A DNA stretch of 64,000 nt from Lanius collurio. Its lineage: Eukaryota > Chordata > Aves > Passeriformes > Laniidae. Made by a program: the position numbers and the translations under genes. A model generated the notes under the pieces. It was not told where the DNA came from, did not search any database, and saw only the letters and a list, made by a program, of their open reading frames with translations. Positions 39,028 through 49,467 of the stretch are shown here, one piece after another. How positions within the stretch are numbered: the stretch's first letter is position 1; every line of letters begins with the position of its first letter. The stretch is from the NCBI GenBank assembly GCA_020086605.1, contig JACBWW010000051.1:2473371-2537370 (forward strand), in the 5' to 3' direction.

Positions 39028-42000
39028 CCTCCTCTGTTTGTAACCCCATACATTGTTTGTGCTGCCTTTTCCAGCAGGGGATTGTTCTGAAATAACAGCA
39101 CTGCTTGACTCACAGCCAGCATCTTCCCATGAATGAATCTCCAAGTATCTCTGAAAGGAGATACAGGTGATTTGGGGAATAACTGGGACAGAGTGAGCTG
39201 TTTAACCACTTTTTAAAGGTCACCCATGCAGGCAGTTGTAGAATTGGTGACAGCCAACAAATCTGCTGCTCCCCAGTGGTGCTCTCTTTATCTGTGCCAC
39301 ACTCCTGTGTGATTGTGGAGGTGCATGGGCTGGCTGGAGGAGTGTCCCTGAGCCACATGGCATCAGGCTGGAGACCCAAAATGAGAGCAGCTTCTGAAGC
39401 ATGATCCTGGGACATCTCAGCAGGGCTGATTGGTTTGGGGGCAGCACCAGGCTGCCACAGGCAGACTGGTTCCTCTTCTGCAGCTGATTACCTTGTTCTG
39501 GGAACATGAGCCCACTGCACCATACTCAGTTTTGCATCCTGGACTTGCCTGATGCTATTCCATGAGAGAGGTGATGTATTTTTCTGTTCCTATAACACAG
39601 AGCTTATTAGATATTTTTTAATCATGTTTTACATAAAGACTTCTGAGAAAACATGGAAACCCCATCAGTATTGAAGTCTCCTGTCTGTCAGAGAAAGCAC
39701 AGGAGCCAGGACTGGTCTGTGAACCCCTCACCTGGAAAGCTTAAACTGCATCAAAACCCCTCAAAGTGAAGTCCACTGTGAAGTACATAAAACTAGATGA
39801 GCTGTAGCACCTTATCACAGTACTCTTAGTGCCTTCTAGATATTTCAGGAGAGTGCAGAGGAGCTGCCCTGGGACTGTTCCCCAACCAAGAGTGTGCTCA
39901 CAGAAAGGGTGCCTGTGTTACAGTGAGTTGTGTGTGGTGCTGCTTGGAGAATGTTCCTCCCTTTGGGTAAGTTATGGGTGTTATTAACAACAGACATTGA
40001 TCCCCTGAATGCAGCAGAACATGAAGGGATCAGTTCTGAAGACTCATTACCAGGATAAGTGAATACAATGTATTATGTTTTGCAGTGGACTCTTTTATTT
40101 AATTTTTAAGTACCACATAGTTGATCAATCAAAAAGCGCTAGTACTGCCCATTTTCCTCTTGTGTAAAATTTAATTTAATTCTTGTGAAGAATCTTTAAG
40201 AAATAACATCAGGAATTACAGTAAATGTTACAGACATTGCAGAGAAAAACCTCAGAGACTTTCTTAGTTAACTGGTCTTTCTTCAGAGCTGTTTCCCCTC
40301 TTTGTGTTGTAAAACACAGGACTAAACCAATTTGGTGTTTAATCCCTAGAATATGCTGTGAACCTCACCTGTCTGTTTTTGTGTCAGTGCTTTCTTGACT
40401 ATGACTACAGATGGGAAAAATTGAATAGTAATAAGTCTCTTGCTTACATTTGATATGCAATTTTTAGATGGTTTATGCTATTTCCATATACTCATTTGCT
40501 GAGAACTAGTCTTTAAAATTACTTTTTACTTATCTTCATGACTCTAGACTTTGAAGTAATACTTCAATGACAGCTGAACTGAGACATTTTAACAGGGTCT
40601 GGACAGACCTCTCAGTATTCTGTACCATGCTAAAGAACTCCTTCCCTCTTGAAAGTTTTATCATGTAGGAGGCTATTAAAGTTACGAGTTTGGGCTGAAG
40701 CAGGAATAAATCCTGGCTCGTACTGATGATGTCATTACAGCGGGCAATAAAATACATGGGAGCAAACGCTCCTCATGTTACTGAGATCAGCTAACCAAAT
40801 CTGGATACACGAGCAATTAACTCTTTAATTAAGATGAATGGCTGGCATTAGCCCTCCTTAAACCCTGCTCGTCAGCATTTACAAATAGAAAAAGACGGAT
40901 GTCTCCTTCCCAAGAAATCTGGCTTTTATTTTTCATTCTTTGACAGCGTCTGATTCTTTCCACTTTGTAAACAAATTCACTGATGAACACTGCCAACCAC
41001 AGAGATTTAAATAGCCCAGTTCAATCAGGGCTATTGCTCACAGGTGATGTATGTGGATTTCATTTCTTTTCTCGCCAAGTTGCATTGAATCTATGTTTCT
41101 AATTAAGAAAAAATAAAGGGCTTTTGATGCCCAAATATATAAGTTCATAAGAATTCAATCATCGTGATATGGTAGAGGCCACATAATTAAGTACTATGAA
41201 ACTTTTTGCCTTTGAAGTGGGTTATTAGTTCTGACAAAGGTGTGTATGTGTAAACTGAAAGAATAAAGTCTCCGTTTTCTGTCCTTGAAAATCAGAATAA
41301 TGTGTCTGGAAGGAGATAGATTATCTCTCCCTACTTTTAATACATATATCGTATTGTATTTTCATAAACATTCAAATTTCCCAGTGATTGAAGTATTATT
41401 GCCCTTTTGTTATCCTAAAAAAAATTAAATTTCCCACTAATAAAGTCAATTTATTGCTACTTTCTATTTTAATGATATATGGTGCATTTGTAAATTCTGG
41501 AAAGGAATAGTCTTTTTTCCTACTACCTGTATTCAAATAGGATACTCCTACATGTGGGACACTGACTGGAATCAACATAACTATTGAAAATAGGAATTTA
41601 TTATTGTTTGCACTAAAAATCCTATGTGTGTATAATGTTTTCAGGTACAACTTTTTTTCTGTACTGATGTTACTGTTGCTAATTTTTGTGAAGCAGAATT
41701 TTGTGAGGCAATATGAGGATATTGCTTTTTACTTCTGTAACATGTTCTTTGTTCAGTCAGAAATGCTGAGCATGTATTTAAACCCAACTTCTCTGAAGAA
41801 CAGAAAGTCTGTGTGATCTTTCCTCCCACAGTTGAATTGTCAACTGGAAAAAAACCTCAGGTTCTTGTTTTGGGTGCAGCAGTGCAGGGTGCAGCAAAGA
41901 AACAGAAAAGTTCTTTAAATACAAATTTTTGCACTGTTGTTGGTTTAACAACAGTTAAACATAATGATGTTTTCAGTTTTCCTGTAAATTCATCCACACA

Positions 42001-42195
42001 TTAAAAACAGTAGTCCAAAATTTCTTGAAATGCATCATCTCTCTGTTCTGACCTAATGGATCTGTAGCCTTCTGCTGGTGTCAGGTGCATGGAATTATTC
42101 AGATAATTTTCTGTGCTCTTCTGTTAGCCACAAACCCCATCCACTAGATAATTATTGAGATGCTTTGCCAAGTCTAGTCTAAGAGTTCTTTATTC
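39028..42195. other. Non-coding unique DNA with a possible conserved block
   Basis: The stretch 39220-39510 is G+C richer and has overlapping unrecognised frames of 95-101 codons. The stretch 40700-41200 is repeat-free, with many TAAT-like motifs and one clean hairpin at 41010-41035. It has the texture of conserved non-coding DNA but no coding signal. Confidence 0.6.
41010..41035. repeat. 8-base inverted repeat with 10-base loop
   Basis: The arms aatagccc (41010-41017) and gggctatt (41028-41035) are exact complements around the loop agttcaatca. It lies in a repeat-free block that may be conserved. Stems of this size are common by chance. Confidence 0.5.
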
Positions 42196-42306
42196 AAAAA
42201 AAAAAACCAAAACAAAACAAAAAACCCACCACCCCCCCCCAAAAAATAAAAAAAAAACAAAAAAAAACCCAAAAAAAAAACCAAACCAAAGAAAACCCCC
42301 AAAAAG
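42196..42306. repeat. A/C low-complexity block with C9 run
   Basis: About 110 bases are almost only A and C on the plus strand, including A-runs up to about 10 and a run of nine C at 42232-42240. It is the same kind of simple sequence as 19855-20015 but on the opposite strand. Minus-strand frames through it give F/W/G-rich artefact peptides. Confidence 0.95.
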
Positions 42307-43085
42307 CAAACCCATAGTTTGAGATACATATAGGAATGAAGAGGGAATCAGAAGGGTTAAGAGCAAATAGCTGATTACACAATGTGTGACTGCACCAGGA
42401 TGTAGAGAAGTTGGTGGCAGTCGATGTCCTGGTGGTTTTACACCAGAGTTGAAGCTGAGGGATTTCCATTCATGGTCCAGATGCATCCAGAGCTGGCTTT
42501 AACTTTGCTTAGCTAGATCCAGCTAAGGAGAATTGAAATTTTGCTCCATCTTGAACAGCAGAAACAGAAAGGCATGACAGTAACAGAATACTCTTGATGC
42601 CCTTTTCTAGGTTCAAAACCTATGGAGCCTTTTTGATCCCTTGACACAGCTGCATGTAGTGAGGCTACATGGGACATGGGGGAAGGACAAGACTGGAGGA
42701 GCCACAGTGTCATTTGCTTTGTGTAAACAGAAATTCCCATCTTTTTTGGAGTCAGGATTTGCCCAGCACTCTCCCCTGCAGTGCAGCCCCTAACCTTCAT
42801 AGGCACGTTCTGGCTCCAGTGTTTTTCCTGCTGTGTGGCTGCTGCCATGCGAGGTTGGAATGTGGGGACATAATCCTTGCAAGCTATTTCTGCCATCCTG
42901 TACTCATGGCCCAGGGAGTACCTGGGATACATTTATGGCATTGTGCCTGCAGGACCCCGAGCCTGAGGCGGTCACCCAGCAGTGCTGTCTGCAGCAGCAC
43001 TGCCTCATCCACCATCAAAACACCCTCACTTAGCAGCTTGTAGCTCTCCCCTGCAAAAAGAAGGTGCAAAAGCTTCCCCACTCAG
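42307..43085. other. Non-coding unique DNA
   Basis: Frames of 124-139 codons overlap on opposite strands (42513-42932 minus, 42669-43043 plus). Neither is recognised, and they cannot both be coding. I read this as moderately G+C-rich, stop-poor sequence. Confidence 0.55.
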
Positions 43086-43260
43086 GGATACTGACACAGA
43101 GAATGTGGTTGAAATGGTGAGGAGATCAGCGGAGGAGGTGGATGATGACAGGGAAATAGCCATCTGTGTTTCAAGCAGATTTTTTGGATTCCTGACAGAA
43201 AATGGAATAATGCAGCTATTTGAACTGCCCCATGATTGTCTTACCCATAAGTCCAGTCAA
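43086..43260 (+). other. Splice-bounded exon candidate (175 bases)
   Basis: A fair acceptor-like site (43068-43085, 'caaaagcttccccactcag') precedes 175 bases that end at a donor-like CAA|GTGAGA (43261). One frame is open throughout after the first base, for 58 codons, with an acidic N-terminal part (DTDTENVVEMVRRSAEEV) followed by a hydrophobic part. I recognise no family. An open run of 58 codons is not rare by chance in 64 kb on six frames, so this remains a candidate only. Confidence 0.18.
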
Positions 43261-46200
43261 GTGAGATACTCTTTCAAAATCTTCAGATAATTAAAACCTA
43301 CAAGTACAGAAAAAGATTTATAAAAGGCACAAACCCAAACGACACAGATTTTATAAGTGAACTCCTGCAGTTATTAAAATGTTTTGGCTTCGTAACAGGA
43401 TACGAATCTGCAGTTTTGCCAAAACCTGGATGCAAGGCCTGTGTGGAGGTGACAGTGTCTCTGTTAGGGCTGGGGGAGCAGTTTGGCACGGGGGGCTGCT
43501 GACGTGGGCAGAGCTGCCACACACGTCTGTCTGCACTAGGGGGTTTGGTGGGGAGCCATACACACTCCTGTGATTTCTTTTGTTATGCCATTAGAATCCA
43601 GACTGATGGATTTTATAGCAAACTGTTTAAAATGAGGAATGGAAACAATGTTTTATGAGTGTTAGTAGCTTTATTAGCAGTGTGTTGTTACAATGACTTT
43701 TCATACTTTTAATGCCTATTTGTAGTTAAACTTTCCACTAAGTTCCCACATTTTGATTATAATTTTCACCATTTTGGGTTTAGAAGACTTGAGAGGATTA
43801 CACTGGGATGTGAGGATGCTTTTAACCTCCAGGTCAGACTTCCCTGGGGTTATCCATGTATGTCAGCACATGTCCAGTGCTGCTGAGTTGGTAGGCTGGA
43901 CACACACCGTGGCTGTGGTTATCTGTGTTCATTATTGGCTTTATCACTGATGGCTCAGATAGAAATACCAGCCAGGACACGCAGCACAGGCTGGTGCAGA
44001 GCCAGGGCTGGGGCAGGGCACAGCTGAGCTGCCACGGGCTGGGGACCGCTGCCACCTCCGGGTGCTTTGCTGCTGCCTCCCACCTGCAGCACCAACATGG
44101 ATTTGGGTAAAATAATTCTCTGTAGTTGTGACTTTTCTTTGATTAGAAGTGTTGGTCACTGCTTCCAGCAAGGGCCACACCTTCAAGGTGAGTTTGGGAC
44201 ATTTGGCCTCTATATCCACGTAACCCTGTTACCCAAAGTGATGCTCACATCTAGGGGCCAGGCCTGGCATGAGGTTCTAAAGAAGAATTTAATTCTTTGC
44301 TATCTCAATCTGAAGTCATTATGCTCCTTGAAATCTTTCTAGAAAAAGCACTGGAAATTTGTAATGGAATCCTTCTTTAACAGAAATCATTGATGACAAT
44401 TAAAGATGGACATGAGTCTGTCGAATCCCAAGCAACTCAAAGTAAACCTGTTCAGAAATTTAAGTAACTTATGCACCAGTTTCTTAAAAATTTTTGGCAA
44501 TTCTATTGCATTTTAAATCAGGAGTTTAATTTGTTGTTATGTATATACCTAAGCCTATGTTTCCCTATAGAGACGTAGATACAAAAATATTTTCAAATTC
44601 ATATATTTATATATGTAGTTATAGGGAAAAGAAACTGAACTGTTCAGATTTTGCATCCAGCTGGTTGGGAAACTAGTGCTTATGAAAAGCCAGCACTCAC
44701 CACTTATATATTTGTAAAAAGGTAAAGTGGTACTCTTTAAAAAGGTAAGAAGACATTAAGATGGAAGACATGAAAGAAATAAAAAGCCCATAGTGGAAAT
44801 GGAGAATAATCAGAAAGAAACTTGATTACTTCATTTTACAACTGACAATTCAGTGAGGTTTCTGTTTTAATATTATGTGCAAGCCAAACTGCCAGGTTTT
44901 ATTTATCATCTGATATAACTCTAGCTCTGGTCCAGGGTACTGGAAAACCTCTCTTGTAGAGTTTTACCTCTTTAACCTCAAATGAAAACTGGCATTCCAT
45001 CTGGATGGTGTCCAATGTGTCACATTTTGGTAGTCATCAACCAGCTCGCCTTATAAATCAAGAGCACTGATTATTTAATCAAGATTTTTGAAATGCCTTG
45101 AGGGAGCTGTACGTTTTTTGCATCAGTGATTAGTATTCAGTGGCAATACTGAAATCTATTTGAGCTGCAGCTATAAAACTGCATTTTGCATACTAGGCAT
45201 AATCAGAGAGATTATATTCAGAAAGTGTGCTTCCCCTAAGACAGCAGAAGGTTATGACTTTTGCCATGGCTCCATTGTTAGCTTAAGTGAGCTTTGTCCT
45301 TGCTGTTGTTCAGCCCTTCATTCACCAGAATAAAACCTTTTCTGCAGCTGTGTACTGGGAAAATGAAAACTTTAGGTAATAACTTTCATAGGGCAGCTGG
45401 TTAAAGAAAACTCTAGCCCCTGAATGGAAAGCAATTTTAATTAAAGATCTTTTTAGTTATTAAAGCTTAGTTTATATTGTGTCATTTCTTTTGTTGTTGC
45501 AAGTTAGCATTTTGTCATTTAAATCATTCCCCCAAATCACATATTACTGGCAACTAGAGGGGCTGCAGTTTACAAAAGAGACAATAGTTATTGGCTGCAA
45601 GAGAGACAGGCAAAGAAATAAGTTATTCTTCATATCAAAAAATAGAATCTAACCATTAAATTCAGTAATGAACTTATAAGAAGTATAACAATATAAATCA
45701 AAAAAAGCTTTCCTGAAAACCCATGCTCAGGTTGTGCAAACCATTGCAGGTTGTGTCAGTTGTTTCTGCCTCTCTCCTCCTTTCTGAGGGGTGGGTTCTG
45801 CACCTCTGGGTACCCGCTGGGACCTGAGTGACAAGAGCAAACTGCCCCAAAGGCAGCAGTGACAGGGTGCTGAGCTGCCTGGGAGCTCAGGGCTCTTCTT
45901 CCCACATGGAGCCTTCCTGGGAAAGACTGAGCATGCAACACCCTCCCTCCCTGCAGACTCATCCTCCCAGCTCCCAGACAGACAGATTTTAGCCAAGTCA
46001 AAGTGTGTCTTGTCACCCTTATGATGGGCTGGAGAGAATCCCTTGGACAGTGCTGTATTTCCCCAGGCTTGTTAGGATAGCATGCCCTGGTGTTAAGCAA
46101 TTATATTTAAATTACCCTTACCTCAAACATGTATAAGGTAAAAAAAAAAAAAATTTAAAAAAATATCCTTGCAACTGTCGAAAGAGTGTTTGTGCCTTGA

Positions 46201-47877
46201 TGTGGAGCTCGGCCATACATCAACCCATATAGCTCACGTCAGCTTGCAGTGTAATGTGTAATCATACTTAACACAGTCTGCATGAGTGGGCTTAATGCAT
46301 GCTCATCACTGGCCTGGAAGTGATTAGAGATGATGATGTATAATGATTTGGAAGGGGGATAGAATTATGATTTGGGGCTGATCTGACTCACTTGCTAGCC
46401 CTGCCTTTGGTGGATACTCTGACAGCCCTCCATATCAACTTGTCACCCACTGGAAGGCAATGTTATCAGTATTGATGCTCACCCTGCCTACCAACAAACC
46501 TCCAGACCTGGAAAAGGTGGGGTTTTGGTATCACTGCCTCAGCCTTAGAAAGATAATAACTTTTCCTGCAAGTTTTGCTTGTACCCCTAATTTATCATGA
46601 CTACAACAATACCATTGCTTCACCTGTGAAAACCAGAGCTTTCTCCCAGGAAATAGAGAGCCTGAGTTCATGGTCTTTTCACTCATGTTTCTCTCACACT
46701 CCAGCTGAAGTTCTACCATGATGCAGAAGGGAATTCAAGCCTTATTCCACAGGTGGGAAAAGGCACCAGAAGTAGCACAGGAAGCCTTTCCTTTCAGCTT
46801 TTATATTTCTGCACAGGGTCTGTGCTTTGTGTTAAATGGTTACTGGGTAAAAATGCATTACCTGGGGGTAGGGATCTGTATTGTAAAGCCCGTGGAACAG
46901 GCCTGTCATGGCACCATTCTCAGGCACAGACAGACTTCCTTAGAGCCAAACCAGGCAAGCTGGGAGCTGGCTTTGCCCAGGGCTGTCACATCCCCTGTGT
47001 GCCAGGACTGCCTGGGAGGTGCTGACTTGGGCCAAAGGCACACACTGAGGATCAAGTTCAACACATTCAGGCCCAAACTTGGCCCCAATATAACCTGCAC
47101 CCTCCTGTCTAGTGAAATCCTTACAAATCAGGTGGAAGGACTTCCCTGAATCTAGCCTTTAGGCAGAAAGCACCATTGCACACACTGCTGCAGGTGTGAG
47201 ATTCAAAACACATGAAATAATATCAGATTCCACAATGAAAGGAAGGGCCAAAAGGTGTTGTTGCTGCATTGTTTTGGTAAACACCTGAAAGCATTGTTAT
47301 AGACATACACAGAATACAGGCTAAAACCAGAAAAAGCTTAGGATAAAAGTGTGGCTTCTAATAACCTCCCTTCTCCTTGTCCCATGATAGGGGTGGCATT
47401 GCCAAATAATCTCAGTTGTGGTCAAAATCATACAGTCGTTAAGATCCATTTTCTAGAGTCCTCAAGCAGAAGTTGATCTTAGGTAAAAAAAAAAAAAAAA
47501 AAAAAAGGATTAGGATCTAAGTGCAGATATTGTGCAATTTTAAACACGCATTATATTTTTCTAAGTGAAATTCATAGCTAATTCCACTGGCATCTAATGT
47601 GATAGGGTATGTGGAATGGGATCTCAGCATGTTCCAATTGGATGCTTCTTCATGTCATACACTAAATTGGAGATTAAAGATGTTTGACCCTCTCACAGCA
47701 TACTTGTTTTGGTGTTTGATCAATACACATCCTTCAAGTGCTCTGTTTGTCAGTTATCTGATATTGATGCAGACTTTGCTTGTCTTACTCCTTAAGACAG
47801 CAACATTTTTGACCTCTCCACTTCCCCCTTATACTTACAAATAAATAGCATACCTTGTGAGAAGTTAGGCTACTTAC
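43261..47877. other. Non-coding unique DNA with G-rich patches
   Basis: G-run clusters occur at about 43455-43560 and 44005-44044. In the second, five runs of 3-4 G surround a small palindrome (cagctgagctg). A 14-base A-run starts at 46140. The stretches 45060-45250 and 46200-46340 look like conserved non-coding texture. Frames up to 143 codons (46718-47149, plus) are unrecognised, and other frames on both strands are open over parts of the same bases. Confidence 0.55.
47484..47507. repeat. Poly(A) run of about 22
   Basis: An uninterrupted A-run follows 'atcttaggt' and is followed by 'ggattagg'. There is no AATAAA in the preceding 40 bases and no obvious duplication at the ends, so I read it as a simple homopolymer and not as a retrocopy tail. 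Confidence 0.9.
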
Positions 47878-47993
47878 TTTTCAAGTTCATCGTTATTCAG
47901 TGCTGTTAACTTCCAAGATAGTGCAGTTACCAATTTACCATTAATCAGTACATGATCTTCTAGTGTGGCTAAATCCTCCTTGTCTTGGTTTTC
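47878..47993 (-). other. Candidate coding exon, minus strand (116 bases)
   Basis: On the minus strand a plausible acceptor ('tgttattaattttag' before 47993) leads into 116 bases that end at a consensus donor GTAAGT (plus-strand 47872-47877). Only one frame is open. It starts GAA AAC CAA GAC AAG and gives ENQDKEDLATLEDHVLING followed by KLVTALSWKLTAL. It ends two bases into a codon. Stops lie inside the splice signals themselves (TAG in the acceptor, TAA across the donor), as expected if splicing is required. The composition is protein-like: mixed charged and hydrophobic residues and one Trp. I cannot name the protein. A stop-to-stop run of 39 codons is frequent by chance, so the support is the coincidence with two splice-like sites. 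Confidence 0.25.
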
Positions 47994-48102
47994 CTAAAAT
48001 TAATAACATAAAATATTTTGTTATTGACCCTTGTTTCACCCCTTTCCTTTACTTGATTTCATCCTGTTGGCATCAAGCATTATGGACCATTAGCTTTTGA
48101 GA

Positions 48103-48116
48103 TTTTTTTTTTTTTT
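48103..48116. repeat. Poly(T) run of 14
   Basis: Homopolymer at the 3' side (minus sense) of the exon-like segment at 48144-48280. A second mixed A9/T18 block lies at 48377-48403. Confidence 0.9.
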
Positions 48117-48143
48117 CAAATATTTTTTGGGGTCAAGCTTTAC

Positions 48144-48280
48144 AGGCTTATTTAACTCTTCTGCAATGCCACCTTTGTCCACAGGGGTTCTTTTCAGTTC
48201 CTGCTCATTCAGCAGATCCACTGTCTCCCTTACAGGCTTGCTGCTTTGCCTGGAAGTGTTTCTCACTGGTTGTTTTATGG
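48144..48280 (-). other. Possible upstream exon of the 47878 candidate, minus strand
   Basis: On the minus strand 'ggtcacag' (plus 48281-48288) could serve as an acceptor and CCT|GTAAAG (plus 48138-48146) as a weak donor. The 137 bases between are open in one frame, with a protein-like sequence including RETVDLLNEQELKRTPVDKG. An in-frame TGA at 48291-48293 blocks the frame upstream. With these edges the segment ends on a full codon, compatible with the phase of the candidate exon at 47878-47993, across a 150-base gap. The acceptor lacks a pyrimidine tract and the donor is poor, so this is weaker than its partner. Confidence 0.15.
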
Positions 48281-48403
48281 CTGTGACCATTCAAGTGTTT
48301 CCATGGGTTTCCAATTTCAGCATGAAATATAAGCACTTGTCATAGGCTTTGAGTGTCTTTAATAAAGACGTAATTGAAAAAAAAATTTTTTTTTTTTTTT
48401 TTT

Positions 48404-49017
48404 GCTTTGCCCTGGACTGTGATATTTTCATTCTTTAGCTTTTAATTGAGTTACACCTTGGCATATGTAAGAGGTAAAATACATGGGCAGAGAGGATTCT
48501 CAGCAGAAGGATAGAAAGACAGTTTTGTGGTTTGGTAGAAAAATCAACTTTAGAGATTTAAGGGCTCGTTTGCAGGGTACAAAATATTATTAGCTGATCT
48601 CAGGAAAATTCTCTGCTGAGGTTTGTGAATGTTTTGGTGGGAGGGAGCAGGGAATACTGAGCTGAGCCCATTGATGTGGGTATTTTAATTTGTGTGCCTC
48701 TTAGCTTAATACAGAATATTAAATTACTCTGCTGAATAATTAGGCATTTGTCAAAGAAAATAGATACTTATTAATGGATGGTTTGCCATGTTTCATCCCC
48801 TCCACCACAGACATGCTTACTATTCTATTAATTAGTATGCAAAAAGTTCTCTGTATTCATCTGCTCACTTATGCACCTGAAATCTCATACCCTTTGTGTC
48901 TGTATGTACAAACTTGACTCCACTTTTCCCAATTTTTTTAGCTATAATTTCTCACAATTCATTTACATTATGCTTTAGTTAATGCATTATTGTGAGTAAA
49001 TGTTATCTGTGTAGTAT
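48404..49017. other. AT-rich non-coding DNA
   Basis: No gene recognised. The segment 48670-48860 is rich in TAAT and ATTA motifs and free of simple repeats. Confidence 0.6.
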
Positions 49018-49467
49018 TTGGAGTGCTGTGTCCAGTTCCACACTCCCCAGTACAAAAGAGAACTGGAGGTACTGGGCAGAGTCCAGCAAAGGGCCACGAA
49101 GGTGGTGAAGGGCCTGAATCATCTCCACAGGAGAGCTGGGACCCTTCAGGCTGTAGAAGGGAATGCTTGGGGATCTCAGGAGTGTGTGTGAATTCCAGAA
49201 GGGAGTGTGGGATGGAGGCAGGCTTTTTTCAGTGGCTGCCAGTGACAGGATCTGAGGCCGTGGGCATGAAGGGAAACTCAGGAGGCTCTGTGCTTCCCTG
49301 TGAGGGTGATGGAGCACTGAAGCAGGTCCTTGCAGGGGCTGTGGGGTGGTCACTCCTCAGAAGTTGTCTGAGTGTGGTCCTGGGCAGCAGCTCTGAGGGG
49401 CCTTGCTTGAGCAGGTACAAGATGATCCCCAGAGGTTCCCACCAACCTCAGTCAGTCTCTGATTCTG
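49018..49467 (+). mobile_element. CR1 LINE fragment, longest copy (about 450 bases)
   Basis: This is the best preserved CR1 in the window. Recognisable blocks in order are 'tggagtgctgtgtccagttc', 'cagtacaaaagagaactgga', 'gagtccagcaaagggccacg', 'gggacccttcaggctgtaga', 'ggcttttttcagtggctgcc', 'agtgacaggatctgaggc', 'ctgtgagggtgatggagcac', 'gatgatccccagaggttcc', 'caccaacctca' and the terminal 'ctctgattctg'. This is the 3' end of ORF2 plus the 3' untranslated region of a CR1, 5'-truncated and with internal indels. The 186-codon plus frame at 49023-49583 runs through it in a degraded state and is not a gene. Confidence 0.95.

Noticed and set aside
46718..47149. 143-codon plus-strand reading frame
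   Set aside because: No recognisable domain and no splice or promoter context. Lengths near this are expected a few times by chance in 64 kb on six frames.
47484..47507. Retrocopy poly(A) tail
   Set aside because: No AATAAA upstream, no recognisable transcript and no flanking duplication, so a simple homopolymer is more likely.
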